The notes: generated from the letters alone by a model not told the origin. Positions 1-9,922 are shown, counted from the first letter of the stretch. The stretch: 64,000 nucleotides of DNA from Lethocerus indicus (GCA_019843655.1 JACDQD010000011.1:18567333-18631332); one strand, 5' to 3'. Numbers and translations are program-made.

Positions 1-82
1 GAGGACGACGCCCAAAGTGCCTACTGAAGATGGCGAACGGCGACGTGAGACGGAGACACGAAATCTACGGCTATTGGAATAC
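1..82 (+). repeat. FB-A foldback element, right arm, cut by window edge
   Basis: The stretch has CCCAAAGTGCC, then CTACTGAAGATGGCGAACGG, then GAGACGGAGACACGAAATCTACGG, which is the standard order of an FB-A right arm (inner to outer). The central part and left arm would lie before the window. The GGTCT/AGACC hairpin segment is missing in this copy, so it is an internally deleted arm. Confidence 0.75.
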
Positions 83-751
83 ATTTTGAATACAACGAAA
101 CTATTATTTATTACCGCTCGTTGCGGTTTATATCTGTACTTGGAGTACATTCAATATTTATTCTGGACGAAACCGTATTCAACTTTGCGAAAAGTCCCTT
201 TGTGCGTCTACAGTATGTTATCGGGCGGAGACTGCATGGATGCACCGTGGCGAGTGCATCTCTAAAATGCACCACTGTGGTGTAAACAGAGGCGGAGATT
301 GAGAGAGGGACGAGGGTTTACTGACCTTTCGCCGGGGATCGATCAGTTCCTGCACCAGCGGCACGTCCCCCAGGGCATTTATTCCCGGGGGAATTTATAT
401 TTAAATACATTTTTCTATTACAATTCGCAATTCGGTAATTACCCTCTCTGTGGCGTAAAAGTTGTAACGACAGTCGCCCAAACACAACAGGAGAAAAATG
501 ACTGTATGTAACCGTCGAAATTCCTCCTGTACGAATAGATAATAAATAAAATACAGCGTCGAAAAATTTCACATTTTTCAGATACACAAACTTTACGTCT
601 GATCGTCGTCGTACGAATTTTATCAACACAACGTCGGTGACGTCACGTCCCAATCGCGGCCCGGCCGTGACGTCACTGATAAAGAGATGAAGAGTTTTAC
701 GACATTTTCAACTGAAGACGATAATTTCTAATTACAAATTCGTAGGAAATC
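83..751. other. Single-copy spacer, no gene seen
   Basis: No repeat family of this window and no convincing open frame is seen. The short open frames on both strands lack codon structure or conserved motifs. The only notable feature is a pair of GTGACGTCAC palindromes near the right end, listed separately. Confidence 0.5.
637..676. promoter_or_regulatory. Pair of CRE-like GTGACGTCAC palindromes
   Basis: Two identical 10-bp perfect palindromes, GTGACGTCAC, lie at 637-646 and 667-676, exactly 30 bp apart, with a GC-rich stretch between them. TGACGTCA is the known full site for CREB/ATF-type bZIP factors. The sites are seen; regulatory use is inferred and no adjacent gene is recognised. Confidence 0.35.
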
Positions 752-1290
752 AACGGCAGTTTCGTGATGTTTCTGTCGCCTCTCGCCGAGGTTCGGTCTT
801 TCGCCAGACCGGTTTCGCCATCTTCAGTAGCGCTGTTGGCACTTTGGATGTTTCTTGAGGCATCCTCACCGCTCCACTGTCTGTCACCCGTACTGTCACC
901 CTACTGTCAACCTGTACTGTCACCCTACTGTCACACCTACTGTCTCCCTACTGTCACCCCTACTGTCACCCCTACTGTCACCCGTACTGTCACCTGTACT
1001 ATCACCGTACTTTGACATTACAAGTACCGCAGTACAAGTGACAGTGACACAGTGCAGGGGGTCTCCTGAAATTCTCTCGCCGGTTTTGTCTTTTGTTAGA
1101 TTGTTTCAGCTGTCTTCAGTAGCGCTGTGTCGGTCACCGTCGGTCACTTTTGATGTTTTCTGGGGCATCCTCACTGCACCGTTACTCGACAAGTGCAAGT
1201 GAAAGTAACAGTGAAACTGACACAGCGCTACTGAAGATGGCGAGCGGCCGAAACCGCGGTCCGGCGAAAGACCGAACTGGAGCTGAAGGA
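752..1290. mobile_element. FB-A foldback element, near complete, with internal minisatellite
   Basis: A left (reverse) arm at 762-870 contains TCGGTCTTTCGCCAGACCGG and CATCTTCAGTAGCG. A right arm at 1,150-1,290 contains the inverse, GCGCTACTGAAGATGGCGAG. Between them lie the GTACAAGTGACAGTGACA centre at 1,030-1,050, an expanded minisatellite (875-1,012), and a second reverse-arm piece at 1,078-1,150. No transposase is encoded, so the copy is nonautonomous. The duplicated inner segments suggest internal rearrangement. Confidence 0.7.
875..1012. repeat. CTGTCACC(C/T)GTA minisatellite inside FB-A
   Basis: About a dozen units of ACTGTCACC with C-, T- and A-rich variants follow one another with a period of 10-14 bp. 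The unit is the reverse complement of the GTACAAGTGACAG motif at the centre of FB-A, so this is an in-situ expansion of the element's own core. Confidence 0.8.
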
Positions 1291-1629
1291 TATTTAATTT
1301 GGCCTATTCAGACTTAGGAGTGTGCTAAGTAATAAGTAATAAAAAAGGGGTAATAGAAAATGCCTTACTGAATTCACTTAATCTCTAGCGTGTATTGCGG
1401 TTTAGTATTTTGACGGGGTTCCGGGCTGATGCTTGTGCTTCGTAACGCCGGGCTTTAAATTACAATTAATTGTTTTCTTTTATGTTTAATTAAGCACAAC
1501 TTCGTGTTAAAAGCTCAGTTGACTATTGTAAAAGCGCAAAATTGCAGGAATTAAGGATAATAATTTTGTCCCAGTACGAACCAAGCATCGTGTCTCAGAT
1601 GCGTTCACAGCATTTATGTCACGTGACTG

Positions 1630-1692
<63 letters not shown>

Positions 1693-1807
1693 CTTTATCA
1701 TGACAGAATCATAAATCATTTGCACTGATAACATTCTAGACAATGTTGATCTGTACATTTGTAGACCGCGTAAAGTGTTAGAATGAGTAGTTTAATGATG
1801 GATTTAG
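1291..1807. other. Single-copy AT-rich spacer with (TA)n
   Basis: No gene or known repeat family was seen apart from the uninterrupted TA microsatellite at about 1,632-1,691. Open frames through it (runs of Ile-Tyr) are translations of the microsatellite. Confidence 0.5.
1632..1691. repeat. (TA)n microsatellite, ~30 units
   Basis: Uninterrupted alternating T and A over about 60 bp, flanked by single-copy sequence. Confidence 0.95.
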
Positions 1808-2930
1808 TGGCCGCTCGCCATCCATCTTCAGTAGCGCAGTGTTAGTCACTTTAGGGCGGCAGTGCAAGTGACAGTGACACAGTGTAGTGAGTATGCCCAA
1901 GAAAAACATCCAAAGTGCCAAAAGTGACCTTAGGTTTGTGGTGTTTATGTCTCCTCTCGCCGGTACGGTCTTTTAAGCGCAGACCGGTTTCGCCATCTTC
2001 AGTAGCGGTGTCAGCTGTTTGGGCATCTTGCTGCACTTGTACTGCACTTGTACTGTCACTTGTACTGTCACTTGCCACTGTACTGTCACCTGTACTGCCT
2101 GTACTGTCACCTCTGACTGTCACTTGTACTGTCACCGTACTGTCACCCGTACTGTCACCCGTACTGTCACCTGTACTGTCACCGTACTGTCACGGCCTGC
2201 ACCTGTACTGTCACTGTACTGCCACGTCACCCATTGTCACCCATACTGTCACCTGTACTGTCATCCGTACTGTCAAATACTACTGTCACCTGTACTGTCA
2301 CCTGTACTGTCACCTGTACTGACTCTCCCCTGTCACTTGTACTGACTGTCACTTGTACTGACTCACTACTGACTGTCACCTGTACTGACTACTTGTACTG
2401 AACGTCACATGTACTGACCGTCATACTGTACTGACTGTCACCTGTACTGACTGTCACCTGTACTGACTGTCACCTGTACTTTCACTTGTACTGTCACTTT
2501 CTGTACTGTCACCTGTACTTTCACTTGTACTGTCACTTTCTGTACTGTCGCCTGTATTGTCACCTGTACTGACTTTCACTTGTACTGACTGTCACCTGTA
2601 CTGACTGTCACTTGTACTGACTGTCACCTGTACTGACCGTCACCTGTACTGACTGTCACTTGTACTGACTGTCACTTGTACTGACCGTCACTTGTACTGA
2701 CTGTCACCTGTACTGACTGTCACCTGTACTGACTGTCACCTGTACTGACCGTCACCTGTACTGACTGTCACCTGTACTGACTGTCACTTGTACTTTGGAC
2801 ACTGAAAGTACCGCAGTACAGGTGACAGTGACAGAGTTGCAGTGGTGACGCCCCCGAAAAACACTCTTCCACCAGTGACTAACACCGCTACTGAAGATGG
2901 CGAACGGCAGCCGAAACCGGTCTTAAAATG
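1808..2930. mobile_element. FB-A composite with large central minisatellite
   Basis: The order is: a reverse-arm fragment (CATCTTCAGTAGCG, ~1,824), the GTGACAGTGACACAGTG centre (1,868), AAAAACATCCAAAGTGCC (1,903), a second reverse arm (1,945-2,030), a ~760-bp minisatellite, and then a right arm at 2,800-2,925 with CAGTACAGGTGACAGTGACAG and GCTACTGAAGATGGCGAACGG. This is one or two nested FB-A copies whose core has expanded. Confidence 0.7.
2032..2800. repeat. 12/16-bp minisatellite CTGTCAC(C/T)TGTA(CTGA)
   Basis: The proximal half (2,032-2,340) is mostly a 12-bp unit, CTGTCACCTGTA. The distal half (2,340-2,800) is mostly a 16-bp unit, CTGACTGTCACCTGTA, in which CTGA has been added. Both are reverse complements of the FB-A centre (GTACAAGTGACAG). 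The shift in unit length within one array shows stepwise unit evolution. Open frames here are repeat translations. Confidence 0.9.
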
Positions 2931-3394
2931 ACGTACGGACTTCCTGTTTTTTTCTTCAATCTCTCCCATTAAAAATAGACCGATCCGTGTTTGTATATAT
3001 CGCGAGTCCATGTCCTTGGTCCTTGGCGTTGCTTCATTTTATGACGTTGTTGCACAACGGTATTATACCGCCGACTTACTGCCGGCTGAAGAGGGAGATG
3101 GAATAGACCAAGGAGTGGTGTACGAAGGGGAAAATAAAGGGGGAAAAAAACGTATTTGAAAAAGAATAAAAGGATGATAAGGATGAGAAAATCCCCGAAG
3201 GAATAGCTTGTTTTTAGCCGGGTGACGTCGCCCACTCGGCTTCCTGAAACCTTGCGCTCGCTGATGCAAACCTTGGCCGAACCTTCGGCAATAATTCCGC
3301 ACAACAACAACACCGCTCACTGCGCCCTACAGACACCAACTGAAACTGACCCTCTACAAAGGGCAATTGAGAAAAGTTTTCCGGCGGCCTTCCG
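2931..3394. other. Single-copy spacer
   Basis: There are short open frames on both strands but none has a recognisable domain. GGGTGACGTCGCCC at 3,220-3,233 is another near-palindromic CRE-like sequence. Nothing else was seen. Confidence 0.4.
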
Positions 3395-4130
3395 GCCGGA
3401 CCGGTTTCGGCCGCTCGCCGCCTTCAGTTGCGCCTTCGGCACTTTGAACGTTTCTCGTACAAGCGACACAGTGCAGTGAGTGTGTCACCTCCCAAAAAAA
3501 CATCTGTCTCATGTCTTGCTGGGTTCGGCCTTTCGCCAGACCGGTTTCGGCTCGCCGCCTTCTTAGTGTAGCGCTTCGGTACTTTGACGCTTCTCGTACA
3601 AGCGACACAGTGCAGTGAGGATGCCCTCAAAACAAAAACATCAGTGTCATGTCTTGCTGGGTTCGGCCTTTCGCCAGACCGGTTTCGGCCGCCGCTCGCC
3701 GCGCGCCTCCAGTTGCGCCTTCGGCACTTTGACGTTTCTCGTACAAGGACACAGTGCAGTGATTGTGTCACCCCCCCAAAAAAAAACATCTGTCTCATGT
3801 CTTGCTGGGTTCGGCCTTTCGCCAGACCGGTTTCGGCCGCCGCCGCCGCCCTTCAGTTGCGCCTTCGGCACTTTGACGTTTCTCGTACAAGCGACACAGT
3901 GCAGTGATTGTGTCAAATCCCCAAAAAAAAACATCAGTATCATGTCTTGCTGGGTTCGGCCTTTCGCCAGACCGGTTTCGGGCCGCTCGCCTCCAGTTGC
4001 GCCTTCGGCACTTTGGACGTTTCTCGTACAAGCGACACAGTGCGCAGTGATTGGATGCACCCCAAAACAAAAAAACATCTGTCTCATGTCTTGCTGGAGC
4101 CTTCGGCCTTTCGCCGGACCGGGAAATGGC
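3395..4130 (-). repeat. FB-A-derived tandem array, ~142-bp unit, 5 copies
   Basis: The marker GTCTTGCTGGGTTCGG starts at 3,513, 3,651, 3,799 and 3,944, and a variant at 4,088, giving spacings of 138, 148, 145 and 144 bp. Each unit has the FB-A reverse-arm hairpin (CTTTCGCCAGACCGG), a changed YY1-like segment (TTCAGTTGCGCC for TTCAGTAGCG), then TTTCTCGTACAAGCGACACAGTGCAGTGA and an A-run followed by CATCTGTCTCATG. Units differ mainly in A-run length and GCC repeats. Confidence 0.85.
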
Positions 4131-4335
4131 CGCCAGCTCGCCTGCCATCTTCAGTAGCGCTGTCAGTCACTGTCGGCACTTCGGATGGATTTTTTTGAGG
4201 GGGCATCCTCACTGCACTCCGTCACCGTGTCGCTTGTACGAAAACGTCCAAAGTGCCGAAAGTGACTGACACCGCGCTACTGAAGATGGCGAGCGGCGGT
4301 CGAAACTGGTCTGGCGAAAAACCGGACTGTTAAAA
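4131..4335. mobile_element. FB-A element closing the 142-bp array
   Basis: A reverse inner arm (CATCTTCAGTAGCGCTG, ~4,147), a short centre (GGGGGCATCCTCACTGCACTCCG) and a right arm (GCGCTACTGAAGATGGCGAG, ~4,274, then GGTCTGGCGAAAAACC) form a compact palindromic unit directly continuing the array. Confidence 0.7.
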
Positions 4336-4560
4336 TAAATTCTCCACCCAGAGAAAACTTTCCTGTATTACCAATTATTCGGTGTCAGTCACTCACTGCG
4401 GTGTCTGTCAGTTTGTCGCGCCTTAATATGCGCAGCGAAACCGGTCTAGAAAAAGACACCAAAGTGGCGAAAGTGACCGACACGCTACTGAAGATGGCGA
4501 GCGGCCGAAACTCCGGTCTGGCGAAAGACCACAAGTACCGCAGTACAAGTGATACAAATA
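4336..4560 (+). repeat. FB-A right-arm fragment
   Basis: At 4,445-4,535 there are CACCAAAGTGGCGAAAGTGACC, CGCTACTGAAGATGGCGAG and GGTCTGGCGAAAGACC, followed by a short centre motif CCGCAGTACAAGTGA. The flanking sequence is single copy. Confidence 0.65.
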
Positions 4561-5334
4561 CAGTGGTACTCTGTTAACAAATACAGTATATCAATTAATA
4601 CTTGTATATTCAACGCGGTTGTAATGATATTTAAGATTGGAACAGTTGTAGATGAGGGTTTCGGTTGGTAGAGCGACTGGAGGAGGCCGTACAGGCCTTG
4701 GTCTAGGAATAGTTGAAAATGGACGTTAGACAAGGACAGGACAACTCTTCAAATGCTTTTCTCCCCAACCCCACCCCCAACCCCAACCCCTATTTCACGA
4801 TTCACAACTTAAGCTTTCGTTGTGTTTCTCGTAATACTAGAGACGCTCACTTAGAGCAAATTCAGGCGGCTTTTCAACGAGCCGTGGCTTTAGACAGGTG
4901 TAAAATACAATTATGAAACTTCTTTTCACAGTTGTATTTTTAAAGTAAGCTCAATTTCTATTTAAAAAAAGCTGCAAAAGTGTATAAGTTGGTTTGTGTC
5001 GAAAATTTCATCGAATCCGGCACAAATGAATAGGGAACGAGAGGCGAAAATTTGGCCAATTTTCGGCCGAATTTCCCTTCGGAAAAAATGCTTTTCTTCG
5101 AAAATTGCTTGAACGAAAAATCCAATTAATTACAGTCCCATGCGGACTATAAACGGCTTCGATTGCAATAAGTTCCCGAAATTTTATGTTCGATACATGA
5201 AATACAGTCGACTAAAATATTTAGTTGAAATTAAAGTATTTTCACGGAATTTAGATTGTCATATTGAAAAGGCTTTCTCAAGTAGAACTGTATCCATTTT
5301 GACAGCACGGGGGATATAAATATTTTACTAAATA
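4561..5334. other. Single-copy spacer with C-rich tract and a shared coding-like tail
   Basis: There is a C-rich tract (CCCCAACCCCACCCCC, 4,763-4,792). At 4,845-4,916 an open frame ends in FQRAVALDRCKIQL before TGA. A related tail, FRAVARALDGCNL before TAA, occurs at 34,440-34,508, so this may be the remnant of a dispersed coding element. Downstream of 4,916 the sequence is AT-rich with no further signal. Confidence 0.35.
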
Positions 5335-5885
5335 TGTCTCCTGTCTCGCCGGAGGTTCGGTCTTTCAGACCGGTTTCGGCCTTTGCTCGCCGTCTTCAGT
5401 AGCGCTGTGTCAATCACACTGTACTGCGCAACATCCCTCCAAAAACACAATAACAAGACAGACGACAAACACCGCAGTACAAGTGACTGTGACAGTGCAG
5501 TGAGAGGACGACCGAAAACCATTCGGTTTTCGGCCGCTCGCCATCTTCAGTAGCGGTGTCACTGTCATTTGTCATCCCCCCAAAAACACAATAACAAGAC
5601 ACACAAACACCGCAGTACAAGTGACGTGACAAGTGTCAGGTGAGGACACCGAAAACTTCCGGTTTTCGGCTGCTCGCCATCTTCAGTAGCGGTGTTACTG
5701 TCACTTGCACTGCGGCAACATCCTCCAAAAGACACTTGGTACTGTCGGCGTCAAGTGTCAAAAGTGCACTTGGTGAGGAAAACGTCCCAAAAGTGCCAAA
5801 AGCGATTGAACACCGCGCTACTGAAGATGGCGAACGGTAGCCGAAACCGGTCTAGCAGCGAGACGGAGACAGAAACACACGAAAT
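5335..5885. mobile_element. FB-A cluster, three palindromic subunits
   Basis: A reverse arm (5,338-5,410; TTCGGTCTTTCAGACCGG and CTTCAGTAGCGCTGTG) is followed by the FB-A centre in the form CCAAAAACACAATAACAAGACA (5,440 and again at 5,581). Reverse inner arms recur at 5,530 and 5,665, each after GGACGACCGAAAACC, and a right arm closes the cluster at 5,815-5,885 (CGCTACTGAAGATGGCGAACGG). This looks like a foldback with two internal tandem duplications of about 120 bp. Confidence 0.7.
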
Positions 5886-6454
5886 CTACAGTAGTTTCGT
5901 TGTACACCAAATTGGAATAAGTTTCGGCGCTCCGTCCCCCCCACCTCCTCGTTGAATGTGACTACTGAGGTCAAATATTGCGGATATCGCGATTTTATCA
6001 TCAAATGATAAAATTTCTTTTCCGACTTGACTTCCGAAAACATTTTGCGCTTTCGTCGTTGTGCTGCAACATTCAGCGAAATTCGACATTTTGATTTTCG
6101 CTTCAACATTATCGTTTCGGCGAAACTAAATAACGTTTATATCTTAATTTCTGGGTTTTTTGGTTTTTTTGGGTTAATGCCCACGCCATCGTCGTCAAGC
6201 GTACAACATATCACCTGGCAGGATAATGGCGGAACATCTAATTTTTGAATCTGAGATACTGCGATAGAATCGGGCACGTTTATCGGCACGTAGACGTGCC
6301 GAAAATAATGGAATAAATAAATAACAGTATCTGATTTTTGATTCCTCGCCCGTTGAACGTTTTCGATATATTTTTCGCTATCCGATCGCGATTTCCAGAC
6401 TCGCCAATGGATCTTTCTTCGCCGTTCCTGTCGCCGTCCCGGTCTAATACGGTA
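5886..6454. other. Single-copy spacer
   Basis: There are only unremarkable short open frames on both strands. A direct T/G-rich tract lies at 6,150-6,175. No known repeat or RNA gene was seen. Confidence 0.4.
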
Positions 6455-7490
6455 TACAGTAGATTTCGCCAGACCGGTTTCGTCGGCGATGCGGTCGCGG
6501 TATACCGTAGATATCGCCAGACCGGTTTCGCCGGCGAGGCGGTTCGCGGTATACCGTAGATTTCGCGGTGTTTCCGTCACCGACTCGCCGGTTCGGTTCG
6601 GTCGTTCGCCAGACCGGTTTCGTTTGGCAAAACCAGGGGGACGGCTTTGAATTTTACAATACCACGTTTTGTGGTCCGCCAGGGGTTGAAATACCGTAGA
6701 TTTCGTCGTGTTTCTTCCGTCTCTCCTGCCGGCTGGTCTGGTCTTTTTCTAGACCGGTCTAGCAAACCAGGGGACATTTCTGAATTTTCGGAATACCATT
6801 TTTTGGTCCGCCAGGGGTTGGAATACCGAGATTTCGTCGTGTTTTCCTTCTCTCGAAGTCAGGGTTTGGTCTTTCTTTCTAGACCGGTATAGCAAAACCA
6901 GGTGGACGGCTTTGAATTTTACAATACCACGTTTTTTGGTCCGCCAGGGGTTGGAATACCGTAGATTTCGTCGTGTTTCCCTCTTTCCCTCGCCGGCCAG
7001 GGTTTGGTCTTTCTCTAGACCGGTATAGCAAAACCAGGGGGACGGCTCTGAATTTTACAATACCATGTTTTGTGGTCCGCCAGGGGTTGAAATACCGTAG
7101 ATTTCGTCGTGTTTCTCTCCTTCTCTCGCCGGCCGGGGTCTGGTCTTTTTCTAGACCGGTCTAGCAAAACCAGGTGGACGGCTTTGAATTTTACAATACC
7201 ACGTTTTGTGGTCCGCCAGGGGTTGAAATACCGTAGATTTCGTCGTCTTTCCCTCCTTCTCTCGCCGGCCAGGGTCTGGTCTTTCTCTAGACCGGTATAG
7301 CAAAACCAGGTGGACGGCTTTGAATTTTACAATACCACGTTTTGTGGTCCGCCAGGGGTTGAAATACCGTAGATTTCGTCGTCTTTCCCTCCTTCTCTCG
7401 CCGGCCGGGGTCTGGTCTTTTTCTAGACCGGTTTTGCAAAACCGGGTGGACGGCTTTGAATTTCAGAATACCACGTTTTGTGGCCCGTAA
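6455..7490 (-). repeat. FB-A outer-arm tandem array, ~136-bp unit, ~6 copies
   Basis: GGTCCGCCAGGGGTTG recurs at 6,673, 6,805, 6,938, 7,074, 7,210 and 7,346, giving spacings of 132, 133, 136, 136 and 136 bp. Each unit is the outer half of FB-A: GGTCT-loop-AGACCGG hairpin, AAAACCAGG, ATTTTACAATACCACG, then AATACCGTAGATTTCGTCG. The GGTCT/AGACC stem is kept in every unit while the loop varies (TTTTT, TTCTC, TTTTTC). Three shorter hairpin-only copies precede the array (6,465-6,610). Confidence 0.85.
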
Positions 7491-7623
7491 ATTAGTCCGA
7501 AACTGTCTTTTCAAAGACGATTAGCCGGATTATCCGTTCTATAGATATGGGGCGGCGGTTCAATCGCCATTGGCCGACGGAAAAATCCCCCAAGGTAATT
7601 TTCCTTTTTCCTTTCCCCTTTAG
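7491..7623 (+). other. Spacer ending in a strong splice-acceptor-like tract
   Basis: AAGGTAATTTTCC is followed by about 25 pyrimidine-rich bases ending TTTCCCCTTTAG at 7,612-7,623. This matches a eukaryotic 3' splice site, with TAAT as a possible branch point. It immediately precedes an open frame. Confidence 0.35.
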
Positions 7624-7872
7624 GAACCTGTGACCGTTTTCGGCCGGTCTCGTGCCGAAATCGACGTGCCGTTGGATCCGATATCGATATTGGATACCGC
7701 ATCAACGGATTGGATATCGTCAGACGGGAGTAAAATGTTTATACACAATGTTGCTTTGGACAATATAATTTCTGCGTACGCACCGTTTCAACAAATATTA
7801 TTATTCTCCGGCTGCCCTCGCCCTATATGGAATTATCGTCACTCGGTACACTGTTTATTGTACCGAACGTGA
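7624..7872 (+). CDS. Possible exon or decayed gene, unknown product
   Basis: An open frame of about 83 codons starts directly after the acceptor-like tract and begins EPVTVFGRSRAEIDVPLDPI, running to TGA at 7,870-7,872. It is not made of repeat units, which sets it apart from most frames in the window. A second open frame in another phase starts at ATG 7,827 and runs to 8,036 (MELSSLGTLFIVPN...), so a frameshift or an intron could join them. No ATG, conserved domain or family is recognised. It could be a single exon, a pseudogene, or chance. Confidence 0.22.
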   Translation, partial: EPVTVFGRSRAEIDVPLDPISILDTASTDWISSDGSKMFIHNVALDNIISAYAPFQQILLFSGCPRPIWNYRHSVHCLLYRT

Positions 7873-8478
7873 CTTCCACCGAAGACGAACGGTATCACGG
7901 TTTTTTGGCGGTTTGGGGGGCCGCGGGGGGGCTAATATCGCAATTTTCGATTAGCCCAATAATAATAAGTGATTTTCGTGAATCTCCTCACGATAGGTCG
8001 TATTTTCACATAGTGTTGTCCGGAGACCAAAATTGAAAAAAAAAAATGTATAATTAACCCTCGACGAAAGGTACCGATTGTTACGGAAATCTGGCTACCG
8101 TCAATTTATGAAAAACTGGTGAAAAACTGGATCCGGTCGGTACCAATCTGTCGTTTGCGGAACGAGCGCAATTTATACAATTCTTGCCCCAGAAACAACA
8201 TAATTTATATTTTCAATTTCGCCGAAGGCCCAAAATGTTGAAATAAATAGCTTTTGGCGGTCATAAAAAAAAATTGGACGTATTTCGGTTTTGTGTCTCT
8301 TCGAAACGACCGGCTCTAATTATAAATTTTAAACTATTCCTCCTGAAAATGTATATATTTTGATTTGAAAATGTATGTGTATAATTTGATTCGTACTCTG
8401 TTGTATAAATTTATATACGGCGGGACCTGCCCTACAAAAGATACAGTTAATTATACGTTTCCGACATAAAATAAAAAT

Positions 8479-8483
<5 letters not shown>
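7873..8483 (+). other. Possible continuation of decayed gene, then AT-rich spacer
   Basis: The frame 7,827-8,036 ends HIVLSGDQN. A further frame runs 8,058-8,246 with a single in-frame TGA at 8,109 and reads ...VGTNLSFAERAQFIQFLPQ... before TAA. None of it is tandem repeat. It may be a relic of one protein interrupted by frameshifts; homology could not be tested. From 8,250 the sequence is AT-rich without signal. Confidence 0.2.

Positions 8484-8531
<48 letters not shown>
8484..8531. repeat. (TA)n microsatellite
   Basis: About 48 bp of alternating T and A, followed by ACTAAAATATATATATTTA. It sits immediately before the SAT32-like block. Confidence 0.95.
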
Positions 8532-8532
<1 letters not shown>

Positions 8533-8559
8533 TAAAATATATATATTTATTCCAAAAAT

Positions 8560-9215
8560 GAAACCAAAATGTTTTAGGCCCAAAATCAGCGGAGTCCAAA
8601 ATGCAGTTTTAGGCCCAAAATCGGCCAAAAATGTTCTAGGCCTAAAATGCGGTTTTTAGGCCAAAATCGGCCTAAAATGCCTTTAAGGCCAAAATGTAGT
8701 TTTTAGCCCAAAATGGGTTTCTAGGCCCAAAAATGCGGTTTTAGGCGCAAAATCGGCCCAAAATGCTGTTTTAAGACCAAAATGAGGTTTTTAGGCCCAA
8801 AATGTGGGTTTTAGGCCCAAAAATGCGGTTATTAGGCCCAAAATGCGGTTTTAGGCGCAAAATCGGCAAAATGCTGTTTTAAGGCCAAAAATGAGGTGCG
8901 GTTTAGGCCAAAAATGTGGTTTTAGGCCCAAAATGGTTTTAGGCCCAAAATGGTGTTTACAGGCTCAAAATGGGCTTTCTAGTCCCAAAATGCTGTTTTT
9001 AGGTCCAAAATGACCATCAAAAATGCGGTTTGAGAGCCAATATTGGCCCAAAATGCATTTTCAGGCCAAAATGGCCGAAAATGGGGTTTTAGGCCCAAAA
9101 TGGTTTTTAGACGAAAAACGCCCAAAATGGGTATTTCAGGCGCAAAATCGGATCAAAAATGCGGTTTTCGGACGAAAAATTGGCCAAAACTGGGGTTTTA
9201 GACCCAAAATGCCTT
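8560..9215. repeat. Diverged SAT32-like block (AGGCCCAAAATGCGGTTTTT)
   Basis: Irregular repeats of GGCCCAAAATGCGGTTTTTA alternate with GGCCCAAAATCGGCC, spaced roughly 20-35 bp. The core GCGGTTTTTAGGC is shared with the 32-bp array at 10.1-17 kb, in the same orientation. The units are more diverged here, as expected for an array edge or an older array. Confidence 0.85.
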
Positions 9216-9219
9216 TTCT

Positions 9220-9415
9220 GTAATATATATATATATATAGTATAGTGCTAAGTAACTAGCTGGTGCGATATGAAATATATAAAACTTCTTCACCAGTGCA
9301 GTGAGGTTGTCCAAGAAAACGTCCAAAGTGACTCTAACGGCGCTACTGAAGACGGCGAGCGGCCGAAACCCCGGTCTGGCAGAAGACCAAACCAACGGGT
9401 AGGAGACTGAAACAC
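9220..9415 (+). repeat. Short TA run and FB-A right arm
   Basis: A short TA run (9,222-9,239) is followed by an FB-A right arm at 9,290-9,415: GTGCAGTGAGG, AAAACGTCCAAAGTGAC, CGCTACTGAAGACGGCGAG and GGTCTGGCAGAAGACC. The left arm is missing. Confidence 0.7.
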
Positions 9416-9791
9416 ACTAAATATATAAAGTTTATTCGTGTTTACGCCTTCAGCTCTCGTTACAGACAGTGGACAGTAAGAATATTTCCGCGAATATTTC
9501 CGCACTGCGCGTCCGTTTGCGGCTGTAAAAGGGGGGTCTGTAATTGAGATGAAAGCGTGGGTGACTTTCACTTTAGGGCGGCCGCTACGAGCTTTTAAAA
9601 CTTTCCCCAATATAAGTGCCGACCGTCCGTTTCCACACTTTCACTATTATTCCTCAACAGGACCGTTCCGACAGTAGTTATCATTGCGAAACTGTCTCAT
9701 CGCCATTTCAGTATTTATCCCCGTGTACAATGGAAATTATTTAAAATAGGCCCACAGTTATATCACCTTACATGCGGTACAGTCGGATCAC

Positions 9792-9823
9792 CTGATGAAG
9801 CGACCGGTCGAGGGTTCCGAAAC
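9792..9823 (+). ncRNA. Hammerhead-ribozyme-like core, possibly Penelope-associated
   Basis: CTGATGA (9,792-9,798) and CGAAAC (9,818-9,823), followed by GTC, are the two conserved strands of a hammerhead core, separated by a 19-base segment where stem II should be. Pairing of that segment is weak: GAA/TTC and CC/GG can pair around the GACCGGTC palindrome. I could not close stems I and III convincingly. Hammerhead motifs are known in Penelope-like retroelements of animals. This may be a decayed copy or a chance match. Confidence 0.28.
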
Positions 9824-9863
9824 GTCGGAAGCGGACACAGAACGAAAAGGGCAAATAAACGCA

Positions 9864-9891
9864 CACCATAATCTTTTCGTTTATTATGGTG
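9864..9891. other. Perfect 9-bp hairpin
   Basis: CACCATAAT at 9,864-9,872 and ATTATGGTG at 9,883-9,891 form a perfect inverted repeat with a 10-base loop, just downstream of an AATAAA at 9,853-9,858. It could fold in RNA. Function is unknown. Confidence 0.6.
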
Positions 9892-9922
9892 CTTCACTTT
9901 GGTTCTTCGAAAATTTATATTC

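Larger units (their letters stand above)
9416..9922. other. Single-copy spacer with ribozyme-like core and hairpin
   Basis: No gene was seen. It contains the hammerhead-like motif and hairpin listed separately, and CGAATATTTCCGC in two direct copies near 9,491. Confidence 0.45.

Noticed and set aside
4763..4792. Telomere-like C-rich tract (CCCCAACCCCACCCC)
   Set aside because: Only about 30 bp, irregular, and internal; does not match a regular telomere unit.
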